DNA from: Hymenobacter cavernae
GTDB lineage: Bacteria > Bacteroidota > Bacteroidia > Cytophagales > Hymenobacteraceae
Length of the DNA: 64,000 bases
Assembly: GCF_014641455.1 (NCBI RefSeq)
Contig: NZ_BMHT01000010.1
Span: 52,156 to 116,155, forward strand
Reading direction: 5' to 3'
Shown: one piece after another, positions 34,305 through 43,987 of the stretch
How the letters are laid out: every line of letters starts with the position of its first letter
Numbering within the stretch: the stretch's first letter is position 1
Position numbers and translations under genes: made by a program
Notes under the pieces: generated by a model
What the model saw: only the letters and a program-made list of their open reading frames with translations
What the model was told of the DNA's origin: nothing
The model's database searches: none

Positions 34305-34520
34305 GTGTGAGTGGAAATGCTACAACCCTGATAGCTGTAGCTAAAGTATTGGTAATGAAGTTGTCTTGATGTAATCGGGCTTCTGCTCAATTGCGCTATA
34401 CGGGTATCAAACGTAGAATAGCAGCAATACGATCAACAGCCGATAGGACACAATTCTTTTAAACCAAGTACTAGCCTAGGCGTAAAAGTTTAACAAGCAA
34501 TAACTTAGCTCAACAATAAA

Positions 34521-35324
34521 ATGGCAGACGCACAAAAATATGCTCTCATCACGGGGGCAACCAGCGGTATAGGTCTCGAATTGGCCAAATTATTCGCGCA
34601 GGATCACTACAACCTGGTCATCGTGGCTCGGAGCGAGGAAGAGTTAGCCAGCACGGCTTCTCAGCTCAGCCAGCAATATGGCGTGCAGGTGGAAACCATC
34701 GCCAAAGACTTGTTCCAGCGCGAAGCGCCCTTTGAAGTGTACGAAGAAGTAAAAGCCAAAGGCATTCAGATTGCTGCCTTGGTGAACGACGCCGGACAAG
34801 GCCAGTACGGCAAGTTTACGGAGACGGATATTTACCGCGAACTAGACATCATTCAGCTTAATATTGCTGCCTACGTGGTGCTGACCAAGTTGTACCTGAA
34901 GGAAATGGTGGCCCGCAACGAAGGCAAAATTCTGCAGGTTTCGTCTATCGGCGGCGAGCTGCCGGGGCCGTTGCAATCAGTGTATCACGGCACGAAGGCC
35001 TTCATTACGTCGTTCACGGAAGCTATTCGCGCGGAGAACAAGGACTCCAACGTTGCCATCACCGCCCTGCTACCCGGCGTGACTGACACCGATTTCTTCG
35101 ATAAAGCCGACATGGAAGACTCGAAGCTGGTGCAGGAAGGCAGCAAAGCCGACCCGGCCAAAGTAGCCAAAGACGGCTACGAAGCCCTGCTGGCCAACAA
35201 AGACAAAATTATTTCGGGCTTCAAAAACAAAGCACAAGTCGCCATGAGCAACCTCATGCCCGATGATATGGTGGCTGCGAACATGCTCAAGCAAGGCGAG
35301 CCGGTTCATAAGGAAGAGAAATAG
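34521..35324 (+). CDS. Short-chain dehydrogenase/reductase
   Basis: This 267-residue SDR has the cofactor motif ITGATSGIG, an NDAGQGQYG variant of the NNAG motif, the catalytic SSIGG and YHGTKAFITSF, and ends with a Lys-rich tail (GEPVHKEEK). It resembles the DltE/YqjQ-like SDR subgroup. It is stand-alone and ends before a shared bidirectional terminator. Confidence 0.9.
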   Translation: MADAQKYALITGATSGIGLELAKLFAQDHYNLVIVARSEEELASTASQLSQQYGVQVETIAKDLFQREAPFEVYEEVKAKGIQIAALVNDAGQGQYGKFTETDIYRELDIIQLNIAAYVVLTKLYLKEMVARNEGKILQVSSIGGELPGPLQSVYHGTKAFITSFTEAIRAENKDSNVAITALLPGVTDTDFFDKADMEDSKLVQEGSKADPAKVAKDGYEALLANKDKIISGFKNKAQVAMSNLMPDDMVAANMLKQGEPVHKEEK

Positions 35325-35356
35325 CTAGGTTTGAGTCGGATCTGACAGACCGAAGT

Positions 35357-35393
35357 AAAACGCCCTGGCCTGCTCAGCAGGCCAGGGCGTTTT
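35357..35393. terminator. Bidirectional terminator
   Basis: Perfect 18-bp arms (AAAACGCCCTGGCCTGCT and its complement) around a single base, with A-run before and T-run after. It lies between the convergent SDR and DinB genes. Confidence 0.93.
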
Positions 35394-35416
35394 GCGTTCT
35401 GAGGTAAACCTAGGTT

Positions 35417-35926
35417 TTAGCGTTCATCGGCCGAAGGACCGTAGATGCCGGGTACCGGCACATCAAGCAGGCGCAGGTACACCATTATCTGGGCGCGGTG
35501 ATGAATCATGTGGTTGATGATGTGCCGGACCACCTCGGCGCGGGGCTGATTGATGACAGGGTGGCCATCGTAGTACATCGTCCACTGCTGAGCAAAAGCT
35601 TCGTCATCAGTAGCTTCTAGAGCGGTCCGGGCAGCAGCGGTGCCTTTTTCTAAGCGTTGGAGCAGCTCAGCAATTGTCGCGGCCGGTGTCCAGTCGGTGT
35701 CGGTGCTGGAGAGATGCAGGGCCGGCGTTTCCAGCGTGCTCACCATGTAGCCAGGCATATCGGCGGTGTGCGTGGCCAGTTGGGTCAGCGTCATCGATTT
35801 GGGGTGAGGCTGCCAGTTGAAGTGCGCTTCAGGGGCGCGTTCCAGCACGCGACGCGTGAGGACTAGCTCGTGGTCGAATTCGGGCAGGAGGGTTTGCGCG
35901 AGCAGCGCGGCGGTGGCGGTCAGCAT
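35417..35926 (-). CDS. DinB-family protein
   Basis: This protein of about 169 residues starts at the ATG at 35926 (MLTATAALLAQTLLPEFDHEL). The frame is open further up but that part has no family pattern. It shows the four-helix DinB/YfiT layout with metal-ligand histidines in TQLATHTADMPGYM and VVRHIINHMIHHRAQIMVYLR. DinB proteins are probable metal-dependent thiol transferases; the substrate is unknown. The coding region ends next to ACCTAGGT and the terminator shared with the SDR. Confidence 0.87.
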   Translation of the reverse strand: MLTATAALLAQTLLPEFDHELVLTRRVLERAPEAHFNWQPHPKSMTLTQLATHTADMPGYMVSTLETPALHLSSTDTDWTPAATIAELLQRLEKGTAAARTALEATDDEAFAQQWTMYYDGHPVINQPRAEVVRHIINHMIHHRAQIMVYLRLLDVPVPGIYGPSADER

Positions 35927-36185
35927 AACAGCTAGGTTGTAGGTGAAGGATAGCACAAACCTAGCCCCCGGTAATGACAGCCCTATGTCAGTAGGAAGTG
36001 AGAAGATTTTACTTTTTGTAAAAATAAGAGCGCGTGCTCGGGGCTGCTGGTGAAGCCCTACAAACACCACGGCAGGAGTTTGGCGTGCCACGATAGAATT
36101 CTATCTTGCTGGCACGTAAGCCGTTCTCCGGCTCGGCGCATCGACTCTCTTACTTCACTTTCTTTCCCACCCAATTTCCAAGCCT

Positions 36186-38309
36186 ATGAAAAACCATAGA
36201 CCCCTTCTTTTCTGTGTAGGGCTGTGGCTGTGCAGCATTACGCTGCACGCGCAGAACGAGCCTATTTCGCAGCAAGCCGAGTCCGGCACGGTAGGCGCTG
36301 ACTGGAACGTGCTCGACGACACGGGCTTGCAGTACGTCACCATCAAGCCCACCAGCACCATCAATGCCCAGAATCCGGGCACTCCGGCGCGGGTCATTAC
36401 CTACTCCGTGACCTTCCCCTCGGCGGGTACCTATAGCCTCTACGCCCGGATTCGCGTCGGGGCGGGCGCCTTCAACGACGACAGCTTTTACTACGGCAAT
36501 GGCTTTGGAGAGAAGTCGCCTACTAACGACGCCAACTGGATTACCGTTAATGGCCTGGCGGCCGCCGGCTTTACAGAGCCGACCGACGTGGTGACAGGCT
36601 CGGGTACGGCGACAACCGGGGTCTGGAAATGGATTAACCTATCTAGGCTCAACTTAACCAATAGCGGCAGCGAAACTCCTATTCGATTTGACGTAACGGC
36701 GGATGCCCTCACGCAGACGTTCCAGATCGGGGCCCGCGAAGATGGACTTGAGTTTGATAAGCTGGCTTTTGGCCGTACGGTTGCTTCTTACACTGTAGAT
36801 AACCTGGATAAAGGCCAGGCCGGCACTGTGCCGCCACCACCACCACCCTACACGCCCACCGGGCCGCCTTTGGCAACGGGCAAATCGAAGTTCTTTGGGG
36901 GGATCTGGAGCCCTGCGCAGCTGACCAACTTCACGGCCTACTGGAACATGGTGGTACCGAGTAATGCCGGCAAGTGGGGCTCGGTGGAAGGAACTCGCGA
37001 TGTGATGAACTGGACGAACCTGGATGCGGCCTACAAGCTAGCCAAGGACAATGGCTTCCCCTTCCGCCTGCACGTGCTGCTCTGGGGGGCGCAGCAGCCT
37101 ACCTGGATTGCCTCTCTGCCGCCGGCTGAGCAGCTGGAAGAAATCAAGGAATGGTTTGCGGCCGTGGCGGAGCGCTACCCCGGCATCGACTATCTGGAAG
37201 TAGTGAACGAGCCGCTCCATAATGCCCCGGACGATAGTCCTACGACCAACGGCGACGGTGGCAACTACATCGTTGCGCTGGGTGGTGCCGGCACCACTGG
37301 CTGGGATTGGGTGATCAACGCCTTCAAGCTAGGCCGCCAGTACTTTCCCAACGCGCGGCTCATGATCAACGACTACAGCGTGGAGAATTCCGTCGAGAAT
37401 GCTACGCGCTACCGCAACATCATTACCTTACTGCAACAGCAGCAGCTCATCGATGCCATCGGCATCCAAGGCCACTCTTTCTCCACCCGCCCGACCTCGG
37501 CGGCGGTCCTGAAAAGCAGCCTGGATGTGCTGGCTGCTACCGGCTTACCTCTGTACATCACCGAACTCGACGTGAATGGGGCGGAAGATGAAACGCAGCT
37601 CTCGGAATATCAGCGGGTGTTTCCCGTGTTCTGGGAGCACCCTAGCATCAAAGGCATCTCGCACTTCGGCTGGCTTCCAGGCGCGGATGCCGAAGCGCAC
37701 CTTGCGTACGCCAACGGAGCCGAGCGCCCGGCGTTGGTGTGGCTGAAGGACTACGTGCGCAACACGGTACTGCCGTGCAACGTGAGCGTAACTTCCCGGC
37801 TCACGGAGCCTGCTTCCTGCACGGGGACAAACGGGGCGATTAACCTGACGGCGCAGGGCGGGGGTACGGTCAACTACACCTACCGCTGGACCGGTCCGAA
37901 CGGCTTTACCGCCACCACGGAAGACCTGACCAACCTAGCCCCCGGCACTTACCAGGTGACCGTGACGGCGCCCAACAGCAGCTGCAGCACCACGGCCGAA
38001 ATCGTGCTGCGGTGCGGAGTGCTGGCCACGGGCCAACCAGCACCAGTACTGGCGGCGTTCCAGATTTACCCGAACCCCGCTGCTGAGCAGGCTACGCTTT
38101 CGTTCCAGCCCGAGCAGGCCGGCAATGCCCAGGTGCAGGTGTACAACCAGCTGGGCAGCTTGGTGGCTACGCTTTATGATGGCAAAGTGCAGGGCGGCAA
38201 GCGCTATAATCTATTGCTGGATAATTATGCGCTGGCTAATGGCGTGTACAACTGCCGGCTGGTGCTTAACGGCAAGTCGCAGAGCTTGCGCTTGCTGGTG
38301 AGAAAGTAA
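36186..38309 (+). CDS. Secreted GH10 endo-1,4-beta-xylanase with T9SS tail
   Basis: This 707-residue protein starts with a Sec signal (LLFCVGLWLCSITLHAQ). A carbohydrate-binding-like beta domain (about 25-205) and a poly-Pro linker follow. The GH10 barrel lies at about 225-530, with acid/base Glu342 in VVNEPLHNA and nucleophile Glu460 in YITELDVNGAED. Next come a SprB-like/Ig domain (NYTYRWTGPNGFTATTEDL) and a C-terminal T9SS sorting domain (FQIYPNPAAEQATLSF ... LRLLVRK). It should cut xylan at or outside the cell surface. No SusC/SusD pair is adjacent. Confidence 0.93.
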   Translation: MKNHRPLLFCVGLWLCSITLHAQNEPISQQAESGTVGADWNVLDDTGLQYVTIKPTSTINAQNPGTPARVITYSVTFPSAGTYSLYARIRVGAGAFNDDSFYYGNGFGEKSPTNDANWITVNGLAAAGFTEPTDVVTGSGTATTGVWKWINLSRLNLTNSGSETPIRFDVTADALTQTFQIGAREDGLEFDKLAFGRTVASYTVDNLDKGQAGTVPPPPPPYTPTGPPLATGKSKFFGGIWSPAQLTNFTAYWNMVVPSNAGKWGSVEGTRDVMNWTNLDAAYKLAKDNGFPFRLHVLLWGAQQPTWIASLPPAEQLEEIKEWFAAVAERYPGIDYLEVVNEPLHNAPDDSPTTNGDGGNYIVALGGAGTTGWDWVINAFKLGRQYFPNARLMINDYSVENSVENATRYRNIITLLQQQQLIDAIGIQGHSFSTRPTSAAVLKSSLDVLAATGLPLYITELDVNGAEDETQLSEYQRVFPVFWEHPSIKGISHFGWLPGADAEAHLAYANGAERPALVWLKDYVRNTVLPCNVSVTSRLTEPASCTGTNGAINLTAQGGGTVNYTYRWTGPNGFTATTEDLTNLAPGTYQVTVTAPNSSCSTTAEIVLRCGVLATGQPAPVLAAFQIYPNPAAEQATLSFQPEQAGNAQVQVYNQLGSLVATLYDGKVQGGKRYNLLLDNYALANGVYNCRLVLNGKSQSLRLLVRK

Positions 38310-38346
38310 GGAACCTAGGTTACCCTAGGTTGCGTAGTTGGTAAGC

Positions 38347-38458
38347 TAGCCCCAACCGGGCGGCATACTGGTAGAAACCAACAAAGTAGCAAAACCTAGC
38401 CCCGGCGGGGCGACACTCGTCATTAAAACGTGGGTGTCGCCTTGTTGGGGCTAGGTTT
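38347..38458. repeat. GC-rich interspersed repeat, family D copy 2
   Basis: The element starts TAGCCCC and ends GGGGCTA. Between them lie a GGTAGAAACCAAC spacer and a second core CTAGCCCCGGCGGGGCGACAC. It matches the first 115 bases of 24201-24362 in order. Base changes in one arm (GGGGCGACA against TGTCGCC) keep pairing, which suggests the folded form matters. Confidence 0.82.
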
Positions 38459-38581
38459 GTTTGTCCCATCCACATAGGTTAAGTAGAAGGCAATTCAGCA
38501 AAAAGGGTTGGGTGGCATCACGCTGCTCAATCTTTTTGCCTCAAGCCAGCAGATCTAAATAGAAACTGTCTCAGCACCTGC

Positions 38582-39532
38582 TTAACCAAAATGCGCGTAT
38601 GCCGCCCGCGCTAAATCTCGTACGTGCTGCCGAAGCTCCGGCGGCGACACAATAGTAATATCAGGCGCAAACAGCAGCAGCCACTTAGCCAACTGCTTCA
38701 GGCAGCCCACCAGAAACGTCATTTCCAGCGAGCCATCGGGGGCAGCCTGTTCGTGGGCCCAGCCGAAGTAGTGCTTGTTTTCCTGCACCGAGGGCAGCAC
38801 CGCCGGCCCAAACCGCACCACCGCCGCGTGGGTCTGCCACTGCTGGGCTTGCTGTTCCCAATACGATTGCAGCGTGTCGGGGCGCGGGGCAAACTCTTCG
38901 TCGCGCAGGCGTATTCCGGCAATGCGGTCGAGGCGAAAGTCGCGGTACTCTTGCCGCAGGCGGCAAAACGCCACCACGTGCCAATATTGACCGAAGTACA
39001 CGCCGATGGGCTCGATGTCGCGCTGGGTGGCTGTGCCATGGTAGCCGGCGCGGTAGTCCAGCGTCACGACGCGCCGGGCCGCAATACTGTCCAGTAGCTG
39101 CTGATGCGTGTTGCCGGGCAACAGCGGTGCGGCGAGCGTTGATCGGGGGCGGAATACTCTGATGTGTGGGCCGAGCGCTTCGAGGTAGTCGCGGTCGGGG
39201 CGGCGCAGCACGGCGCGGAGCTTGTCCATGGCCGTCTGGCTTACCTGCGCCGTATGCGCATCGGTGAGCTGCGCCACCAGCTTTTCGGCTGTAATCAGGG
39301 CAGTGGCTTCTTCGCGGGAAAACATGACGGGTGGCAGCCGGTAGCCATCAGCCAGCGAGTAGCCCACGCCCGCCTCGCCGCAGAGTGGCACGCCCGCTTC
39401 TTCCAGCGTGCGCAGGTCGCGGTACACGGTCCGCAGGCTCACGCCGTAGCGCGCAGCTAGGTCGGAGCCTTTCACCATGCGCTTGGCCTGGAGCTGAATC
39501 AGGATGGCGGTAATTCGGTCGAAGCGGTTCAT
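38582..39532 (-). CDS. YafY-like WYL-domain transcriptional regulator
   Basis: This 316-residue protein has an N-terminal winged HTH (RITAILIQLQAKRMVKGSDL, VSLRTVYRDLRTLEEAG) followed by a WYL domain and WCX tail (VVTLDYRAGYHG, QYWHVVAFCRLRQEYRDFRLDRI). Such regulators sense ligands through the WYL domain and control stress or DNA-damage functions. Its ATG overlaps the stop of the histidine kinase gene by 4 bases, so the two are translationally coupled. Confidence 0.92.
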   Translation of the reverse strand: MNRFDRITAILIQLQAKRMVKGSDLAARYGVSLRTVYRDLRTLEEAGVPLCGEAGVGYSLADGYRLPPVMFSREEATALITAEKLVAQLTDAHTAQVSQTAMDKLRAVLRRPDRDYLEALGPHIRVFRPRSTLAAPLLPGNTHQQLLDSIAARRVVTLDYRAGYHGTATQRDIEPIGVYFGQYWHVVAFCRLRQEYRDFRLDRIAGIRLRDEEFAPRPDTLQSYWEQQAQQWQTHAAVVRFGPAVLPSVQENKHYFGWAHEQAAPDGSLEMTFLVGCLKQLAKWLLLFAPDITIVSPPELRQHVRDLARAAYAHFG

Positions 39533-42180
39533 AGCGCCGGCACTTCAGGCAACGTGTTAGCAGGAAGATAGATGCGGAAGGTGGTCCCTAGCCCAACCTC
39601 ACTTTCTACTTCCAGATGACCACCCACCTGCTGCACAATCCGATTCACCAGGTACAAACCTAGGCCCGAGCCTGCCACGTGGTCGTGGAAGCGGCGAAAC
39701 AGCTGAAACAGGTTGGCGCCGTGGCGCTCCGTGTCGATACCCAGGCCATTGTCCTGCACCACCAGCACAGGCGCGCCTTCGTTGGTTAGCTCGGTGCGTA
39801 CCTGCACCACCGGCGGCCGCTCGGGGTGTGCGTATTTAAGGGCGTTGCTGAGCAGATTGTACAAGACACTCTGTAAGTTAAGCTGCGCGAAGTACAGCAC
39901 CGGAACCGCCGAAAAATCGAGCTGAAAGTCGGCCTTTAAGTCCAACGATTGTCCCGACATACTTTGCAGTACTTTTTGGGTGAGGGGCAGCAAGGCTACG
40001 TACTCAGCCGGCAGCCGTTCGGTATGCCGCTGCACCTGCACCACTTCGGTGAGGCCCTGAATGGTGTTGTTGATCTGCTCCAGCGCCATTTCAAACATCT
40101 CCACCAGCAGCAGCGCCTCGGGGTCGTGGAAGGTAGCGGTGCGCTTCAGCTCCTCAAACACACCCGCCATGTTATTCACGGGCTGCTTCAAGTCGTGCGA
40201 GGCCGTGTACACAAAGTTATCGAGGTCCGCGTTGGTGCGCGTGAGCTGCTGATTGGCCAAACCTAGGTCGGCGTTGGCGGTGCGCAGTCCTTCGTTAGTA
40301 GCGGCCAGCTGCTCGGTCAGGGCTTGCAGCTGCTGCCGTACCCGCTCGCGCTCAGTCACGTCGTTTATCACCCCGGCCACCCGTATCGGCTTGCCCGCCG
40401 TATCATAAAAGACCCGGCCCCGGGCTTCGAGCCAGCGCAGTTCCCCGTCGGCCCGACGGATGCGCGGATTGATGCGCAGAGTGCCGGTTTCCAGGGCTTG
40501 CTTCAGCTGCTCTTGAAACTGCACCTGATCTTCGGGCTGCATGTGGGCCAGCAGCGTTTTAATATTCCATTCTGGCAGTGGCGTATCGTAGCCGAACAGC
40601 ACATGATGGCCTTCGCTGCGCTCGATTTGACTGGTGAGCAAATCCAGGTTGAAGGTGGCCATGTTACTGGCTTCCAGCGCCATTTGCAGACGCTCCTCGT
40701 TTTGCTCCAGCTTTTGCCGCGCCAGCACGTACTCCGTCACATCGAGGGCGTAGTGAATGATGCCATTAATAACGCCTTGTTCGTCGTACGTCGCCTGCAA
40801 AACAATATCGAAATAGCTTTCCTGCTGGCCGCTTTCACTGTCGATGGCGTCGATCCAGACCAGCGTTTCTTTGGCAATAAGCAGCTCGCCGGTGCGGTAC
40901 ACCCGATCCAGCAGCTTCAGATAACCTTGCGCCACTAGTTCCGGCACGGCCTCGTGCAAGGGAAGATTAAGTAGCTCACGGTTGCCAAATCGTTGCTGAT
41001 AGTGCGCGTTAACCAGCTCGTAGGTGTGCTCGGGGCCGCTGAAGATGCACATGGGCATCGGCATCTGGAGCAGGAACGAGCGAAGCCGCTCGCGCTGAAG
41101 CTGAGCCTCCAGCAAGGCACGCCGCAACTTGGCCGTGCGATCGGCTATGTGGGCTTCCAGCTCCTGATTAAGCTGCTGCAAGGCCACTTGGGTCTGAAAC
41201 AGCTCGTCGTTATTAGCCAGAATTTCTTCATTGGCAGCCTGTAGCTCTTCGTTGGCCGCCGCTAGCTCCTCATTGAGCACGCGCAACTCCTGCTCCTGGC
41301 GTTCTACCTGGCGGCGCGCCAGCACCTGCGTTGTTACTTCGTAGGCAAACACCAGAATACCACTGATTTCGCCACCAGGACCATGGGTCGGCTGGTAGAT
41401 GAAGTTGTAGTAGTTATGACCTAGCCCCCCCGAATTCTCATGATCGAGCTGCACGAGCATTTCCGTCGCCACGAACGACTCGCCGGTCTGGTACACTCGG
41501 TCGAGCAGGGCAAAGATGGGTTGCCCTGCTAGCTCAGGCATGGCCTCCCGGATTGGCTTGCCTAGCAGAGGGCGCGGGCCAACCAGCTGCTGGTAGCGCG
41601 GATTGACGAGCGTGAAGGTGTGCTCTGGCCCTTCAAAAATGGTGATCATGGCCGGCGCTTCCATGAAAAGGGAATGCAAGCGGTTACGCTGGATTTCGGC
41701 TTCGGCCCGGGCAGCTTTTTCGCGGCTCTGGCTTTCGCGCAGGGCTTCTTCCACAGCGGTGCGGTTCTGGTCGGCCGTGTCGGTGAAGCTCACTAGCAGC
41801 CCCTGGCCCACGCGGCGGGCTGATAAGTGGAAGTAGTTATCGAGCCCGTCGCCCTGGTAGTTTATGCTATAACGTTCGACTTTCTCCGACTCGAAAGCGC
41901 GGCAGTGAAACTCAAAAACGCCGGTTTCTAGTGTGTGCGGGAAGAGGTGTAAGTATCGTTCGGTGGGGTGCGCCGGCAGCTGAAGCATCCGTTGGGCGGT
42001 AGCATTGAGCAGCACAATCTCCATATCCACGATTTTGCCGGTGTCAGCATCCCAGATCGGCTTGTAAAAGGCTACCCCGGTCAAAGAAGCATCCAATAGA
42101 CCTTGCAGCAGCTCGTCAAGAGGAAAAATTTCCTGCAATTCGGAGAAGTGGGAAGAAGAGGCCGCGGCGGAATCAGGCAT
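39529..42180 (-). CDS. PAS-domain sensor histidine kinase
   Basis: This protein of about 883 residues starts at the ATG at 42180 (MPDSAAASSSHFSEL); the frame runs on to 42471 without family pattern. It has several PAS/PAC units (for example FEGPEHTFTLVNPRYQQLVG and FSGPEHTYELVNAHYQQRFG, clearly duplicated). A long coiled coil lies between them (EELAAANEELQAANEEILAN). The HisKA box is YTASHDLKQPVNNMAGVFEE and the ATPase part has VQDNGLGID and GSGLGLYLVNRI. No membrane helix is seen, so it is cytoplasmic. The partner response regulator is not adjacent; the WYL regulator downstream is coupled to it. Confidence 0.9.
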   Translation of the reverse strand: MPDSAAASSSHFSELQEIFPLDELLQGLLDASLTGVAFYKPIWDADTGKIVDMEIVLLNATAQRMLQLPAHPTERYLHLFPHTLETGVFEFHCRAFESEKVERYSINYQGDGLDNYFHLSARRVGQGLLVSFTDTADQNRTAVEEALRESQSREKAARAEAEIQRNRLHSLFMEAPAMITIFEGPEHTFTLVNPRYQQLVGPRPLLGKPIREAMPELAGQPIFALLDRVYQTGESFVATEMLVQLDHENSGGLGHNYYNFIYQPTHGPGGEISGILVFAYEVTTQVLARRQVERQEQELRVLNEELAAANEELQAANEEILANNDELFQTQVALQQLNQELEAHIADRTAKLRRALLEAQLQRERLRSFLLQMPMPMCIFSGPEHTYELVNAHYQQRFGNRELLNLPLHEAVPELVAQGYLKLLDRVYRTGELLIAKETLVWIDAIDSESGQQESYFDIVLQATYDEQGVINGIIHYALDVTEYVLARQKLEQNEERLQMALEASNMATFNLDLLTSQIERSEGHHVLFGYDTPLPEWNIKTLLAHMQPEDQVQFQEQLKQALETGTLRINPRIRRADGELRWLEARGRVFYDTAGKPIRVAGVINDVTERERVRQQLQALTEQLAATNEGLRTANADLGLANQQLTRTNADLDNFVYTASHDLKQPVNNMAGVFEELKRTATFHDPEALLLVEMFEMALEQINNTIQGLTEVVQVQRHTERLPAEYVALLPLTQKVLQSMSGQSLDLKADFQLDFSAVPVLYFAQLNLQSVLYNLLSNALKYAHPERPPVVQVRTELTNEGAPVLVVQDNGLGIDTERHGANLFQLFRRFHDHVAGSGLGLYLVNRIVQQVGGHLEVESEVGLGTTFRIYLPANTLPEVPAL

Positions 42181-42469
42181 GATTAAACAAGGTAGTAAGA
42201 AGGACGCAGTATAAATGGCCCGCACCCAACACATCAGCAAGTTAACTAACCCGCCAAAACCAAAGTGGTTTTGACAACTGCCTGCCTCACGCAACCTGTC
42301 AAATTTGATGGTCAAAAACCTAGCTTGGATGCTGTTACGCCGTAGTAACAAGCTCGGCAACGGAATAAGAAAGCGCCGCTTGGCGCCGATACCAGGCCAC
42401 CGAGGTGCGTTGCGCCCTATTTCGTTGAAAGGATGCTTCCCGCAAAGCCATGCGTACACCCTACATAAC

Positions 42470-42505
42470 AAGGCTAGGGTGTCGCTATGTGGATACCCTA
42501 GCCTT
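42470..42505. terminator. Hairpin downstream of the gene at 42549
   Basis: Eleven-bp perfect arms AAGGCTAGGGT and ACCCTAGCCTT with a 14-base loop. On the minus strand it follows the stop at 42549 by about 45 bases. The 369-base stretch 42181-42548 holds only this and no recognisable gene. Confidence 0.6.
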
Positions 42506-42548
42506 GGTAAAACAAATCAGGCAGCGTGTGCTAATTGGCTGCCGTGAG

Positions 42549-42872
42549 CTACACGTTAGCCAGCTCCGAAAAGCTGGTGCCTGCGCCGGTTGCCAGCAAT
42601 GGCGCGTCCACAAACTGTGCGTGTACGATGGGCGTAGTAGCCGTAATGTTACCCCCTGCGTCGCAGTAGCAAACGACATACTCGGTCAGCGTGTCGGCCG
42701 GAATGAAGGTTACGTCGAGATAGGGGCTGCACGCGTTGCGCGCCACGCACTGCCACTCCTGGTAATCACGGCGGCGATAAACGTAGGCAAAACGGCCGGG
42801 CTGGGTAGTAAAGTCCAGACGGCGGCCAGCCGGAACATGATGTAGCTTGAGTTCAGGAGTAAAAGAAGTCAT
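42549..42872 (-). CDS. Unknown small protein, predicted all-beta
   Basis: This 107-residue protein has no signal or membrane helix. Strand-rich pieces (GRFAYVYRRRDYQEWQCVAR, YLDVTFIPADTLTEYVVCYC) suggest a small beta-sandwich with three or four cysteines. I do not recognise a family. It is single and flanked by hairpins on both sides. Confidence 0.6.
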   Translation of the reverse strand: MTSFTPELKLHHVPAGRRLDFTTQPGRFAYVYRRRDYQEWQCVARNACSPYLDVTFIPADTLTEYVVCYCDAGGNITATTPIVHAQFVDAPLLATGAGTSFSELANV

Positions 42873-43025
42873 AGAGGTTAAATGGTTGGAAGAGTCGGAA
42901 GGAACGGCTGGTATTTAGGTTGGTAAGATACTGGCCTAAATGGTAGATTAGGGCACTTTAGGTTCCGGTTTTCTACGGGTTTTCCTACCAAAAAACCTCA
43001 GTTTTATCCTGCATAGTACACGCAG

Positions 43026-43075
43026 AGAGTGACTGAGTGTATGATGTTCGTTGGACATCATCACTCAGTCACTCT
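43026..43075. terminator. Hairpin overlapping the stop of the MpaB-like gene
   Basis: Arms AGAGTGACTGAGTG and CACTCAGTCACTCT with inner arms ATGATGT/ACATCAT make a stem of about 21 bp. The right arm includes the stop codon region of the minus-strand gene ending at 43074. It has no T-run. Confidence 0.65.
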
Positions 43076-43832
43076 ACTGTCCGTCAAGAGCTTGAATTTG
43101 GGCTTTGTAGGCGGGAGGGAGGAGAGCGGTTTTAACCCACTGACTCAGAGAGAAATGCTGGGTGTGGCGGTAGACTGGCACCACTGGCCGCAGCCACGAC
43201 CAGGAACCTAGCCTCAGCAAGCTGCGTACCCGCTCGGGGACCACTAAGCGCTGTCCTTGCAGCAGCAGCCAGTAACGCAACGGACCTAGGTGCCGGCGAT
43301 ACTGCTGAAACAAATCGGCGCTGAAGTGGCTGTATACCAGATCCTGCACTAGGTGCTGCTCCCGCGCCACGAGCCACTCAGCATGCGTGGTGGGCAGATC
43401 AGGGATGTTCATACGCTGTCCGACGCGGGCAAATACGTCGAAAACTTCCTCTTTTTCCGCCGTCGTGAGGGGGCGCTCCAGCGCTTCAAAGGAGCGAATG
43501 GAATAATCGATGAGCATAAACAGTACATCGCGGTAGGCCCAGGCGGGAATGGCCGCGCCGCGCTTCGCTTCTACCGCACCATGAATGGCCGTGATGGTGT
43601 CGATGGCGCGCTCAGCTCCGGCCCGGTGAGCAAACACAATCTGGCGGGCATACTCGACAGTGGAGAAGAGCCGCCCTAATGGATCGGCGGGCAGCCGTCC
43701 GGTGAAGTAGAGCCAATCAACGGCTTTGTTCAAGGCAAATTCGGCCGCGGCCCCGGCAAAGATGAACAGCACCGTGTCGGCCTTGCCCCAGATGGTGCGC
43801 ACGATGGAGTGCTTTGCTACGAAATATTCCAT
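43074..43832 (-). CDS. Oxygenase MpaB family / DUF2236 protein
   Basis: This protein of about 252 residues starts at the ATG at 43832 (MEYFVAKHSIVRTIWGK). It shows the DUF2236 pattern: LGRLFSTVEYARQIVFAHRA, then IHGAVEAKRGAAIPAWAYRD, a segment LFMLIDYSIRSFEAL and ADLFQQYRRHLGPLRYWLL. DUF2236 includes latex-clearing protein and MpaB-type heme oxygenases, which use a b-type heme ligated by histidine. Substrate unknown. Confidence 0.82.
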   Translation of the reverse strand: MEYFVAKHSIVRTIWGKADTVLFIFAGAAAEFALNKAVDWLYFTGRLPADPLGRLFSTVEYARQIVFAHRAGAERAIDTITAIHGAVEAKRGAAIPAWAYRDVLFMLIDYSIRSFEALERPLTTAEKEEVFDVFARVGQRMNIPDLPTTHAEWLVAREQHLVQDLVYSHFSADLFQQYRRHLGPLRYWLLLQGQRLVVPERVRSLLRLGSWSWLRPVVPVYRHTQHFSLSQWVKTALLPPAYKAQIQALDGQ

Positions 43833-43987
43833 GCTATAAGAACTGAAAAATAGGCCAAAAGGCTCCGAAGCTTGTTGCCGCAATGCTAATCTAGCTCCAG
43901 GCTAGCAACCATCTATAGCCGCTCCTGCGTTGAGGGAGGGAAGCTAGGTTTAGCTTCCTAATTCTTACAAAAAAGAACACGTTACCT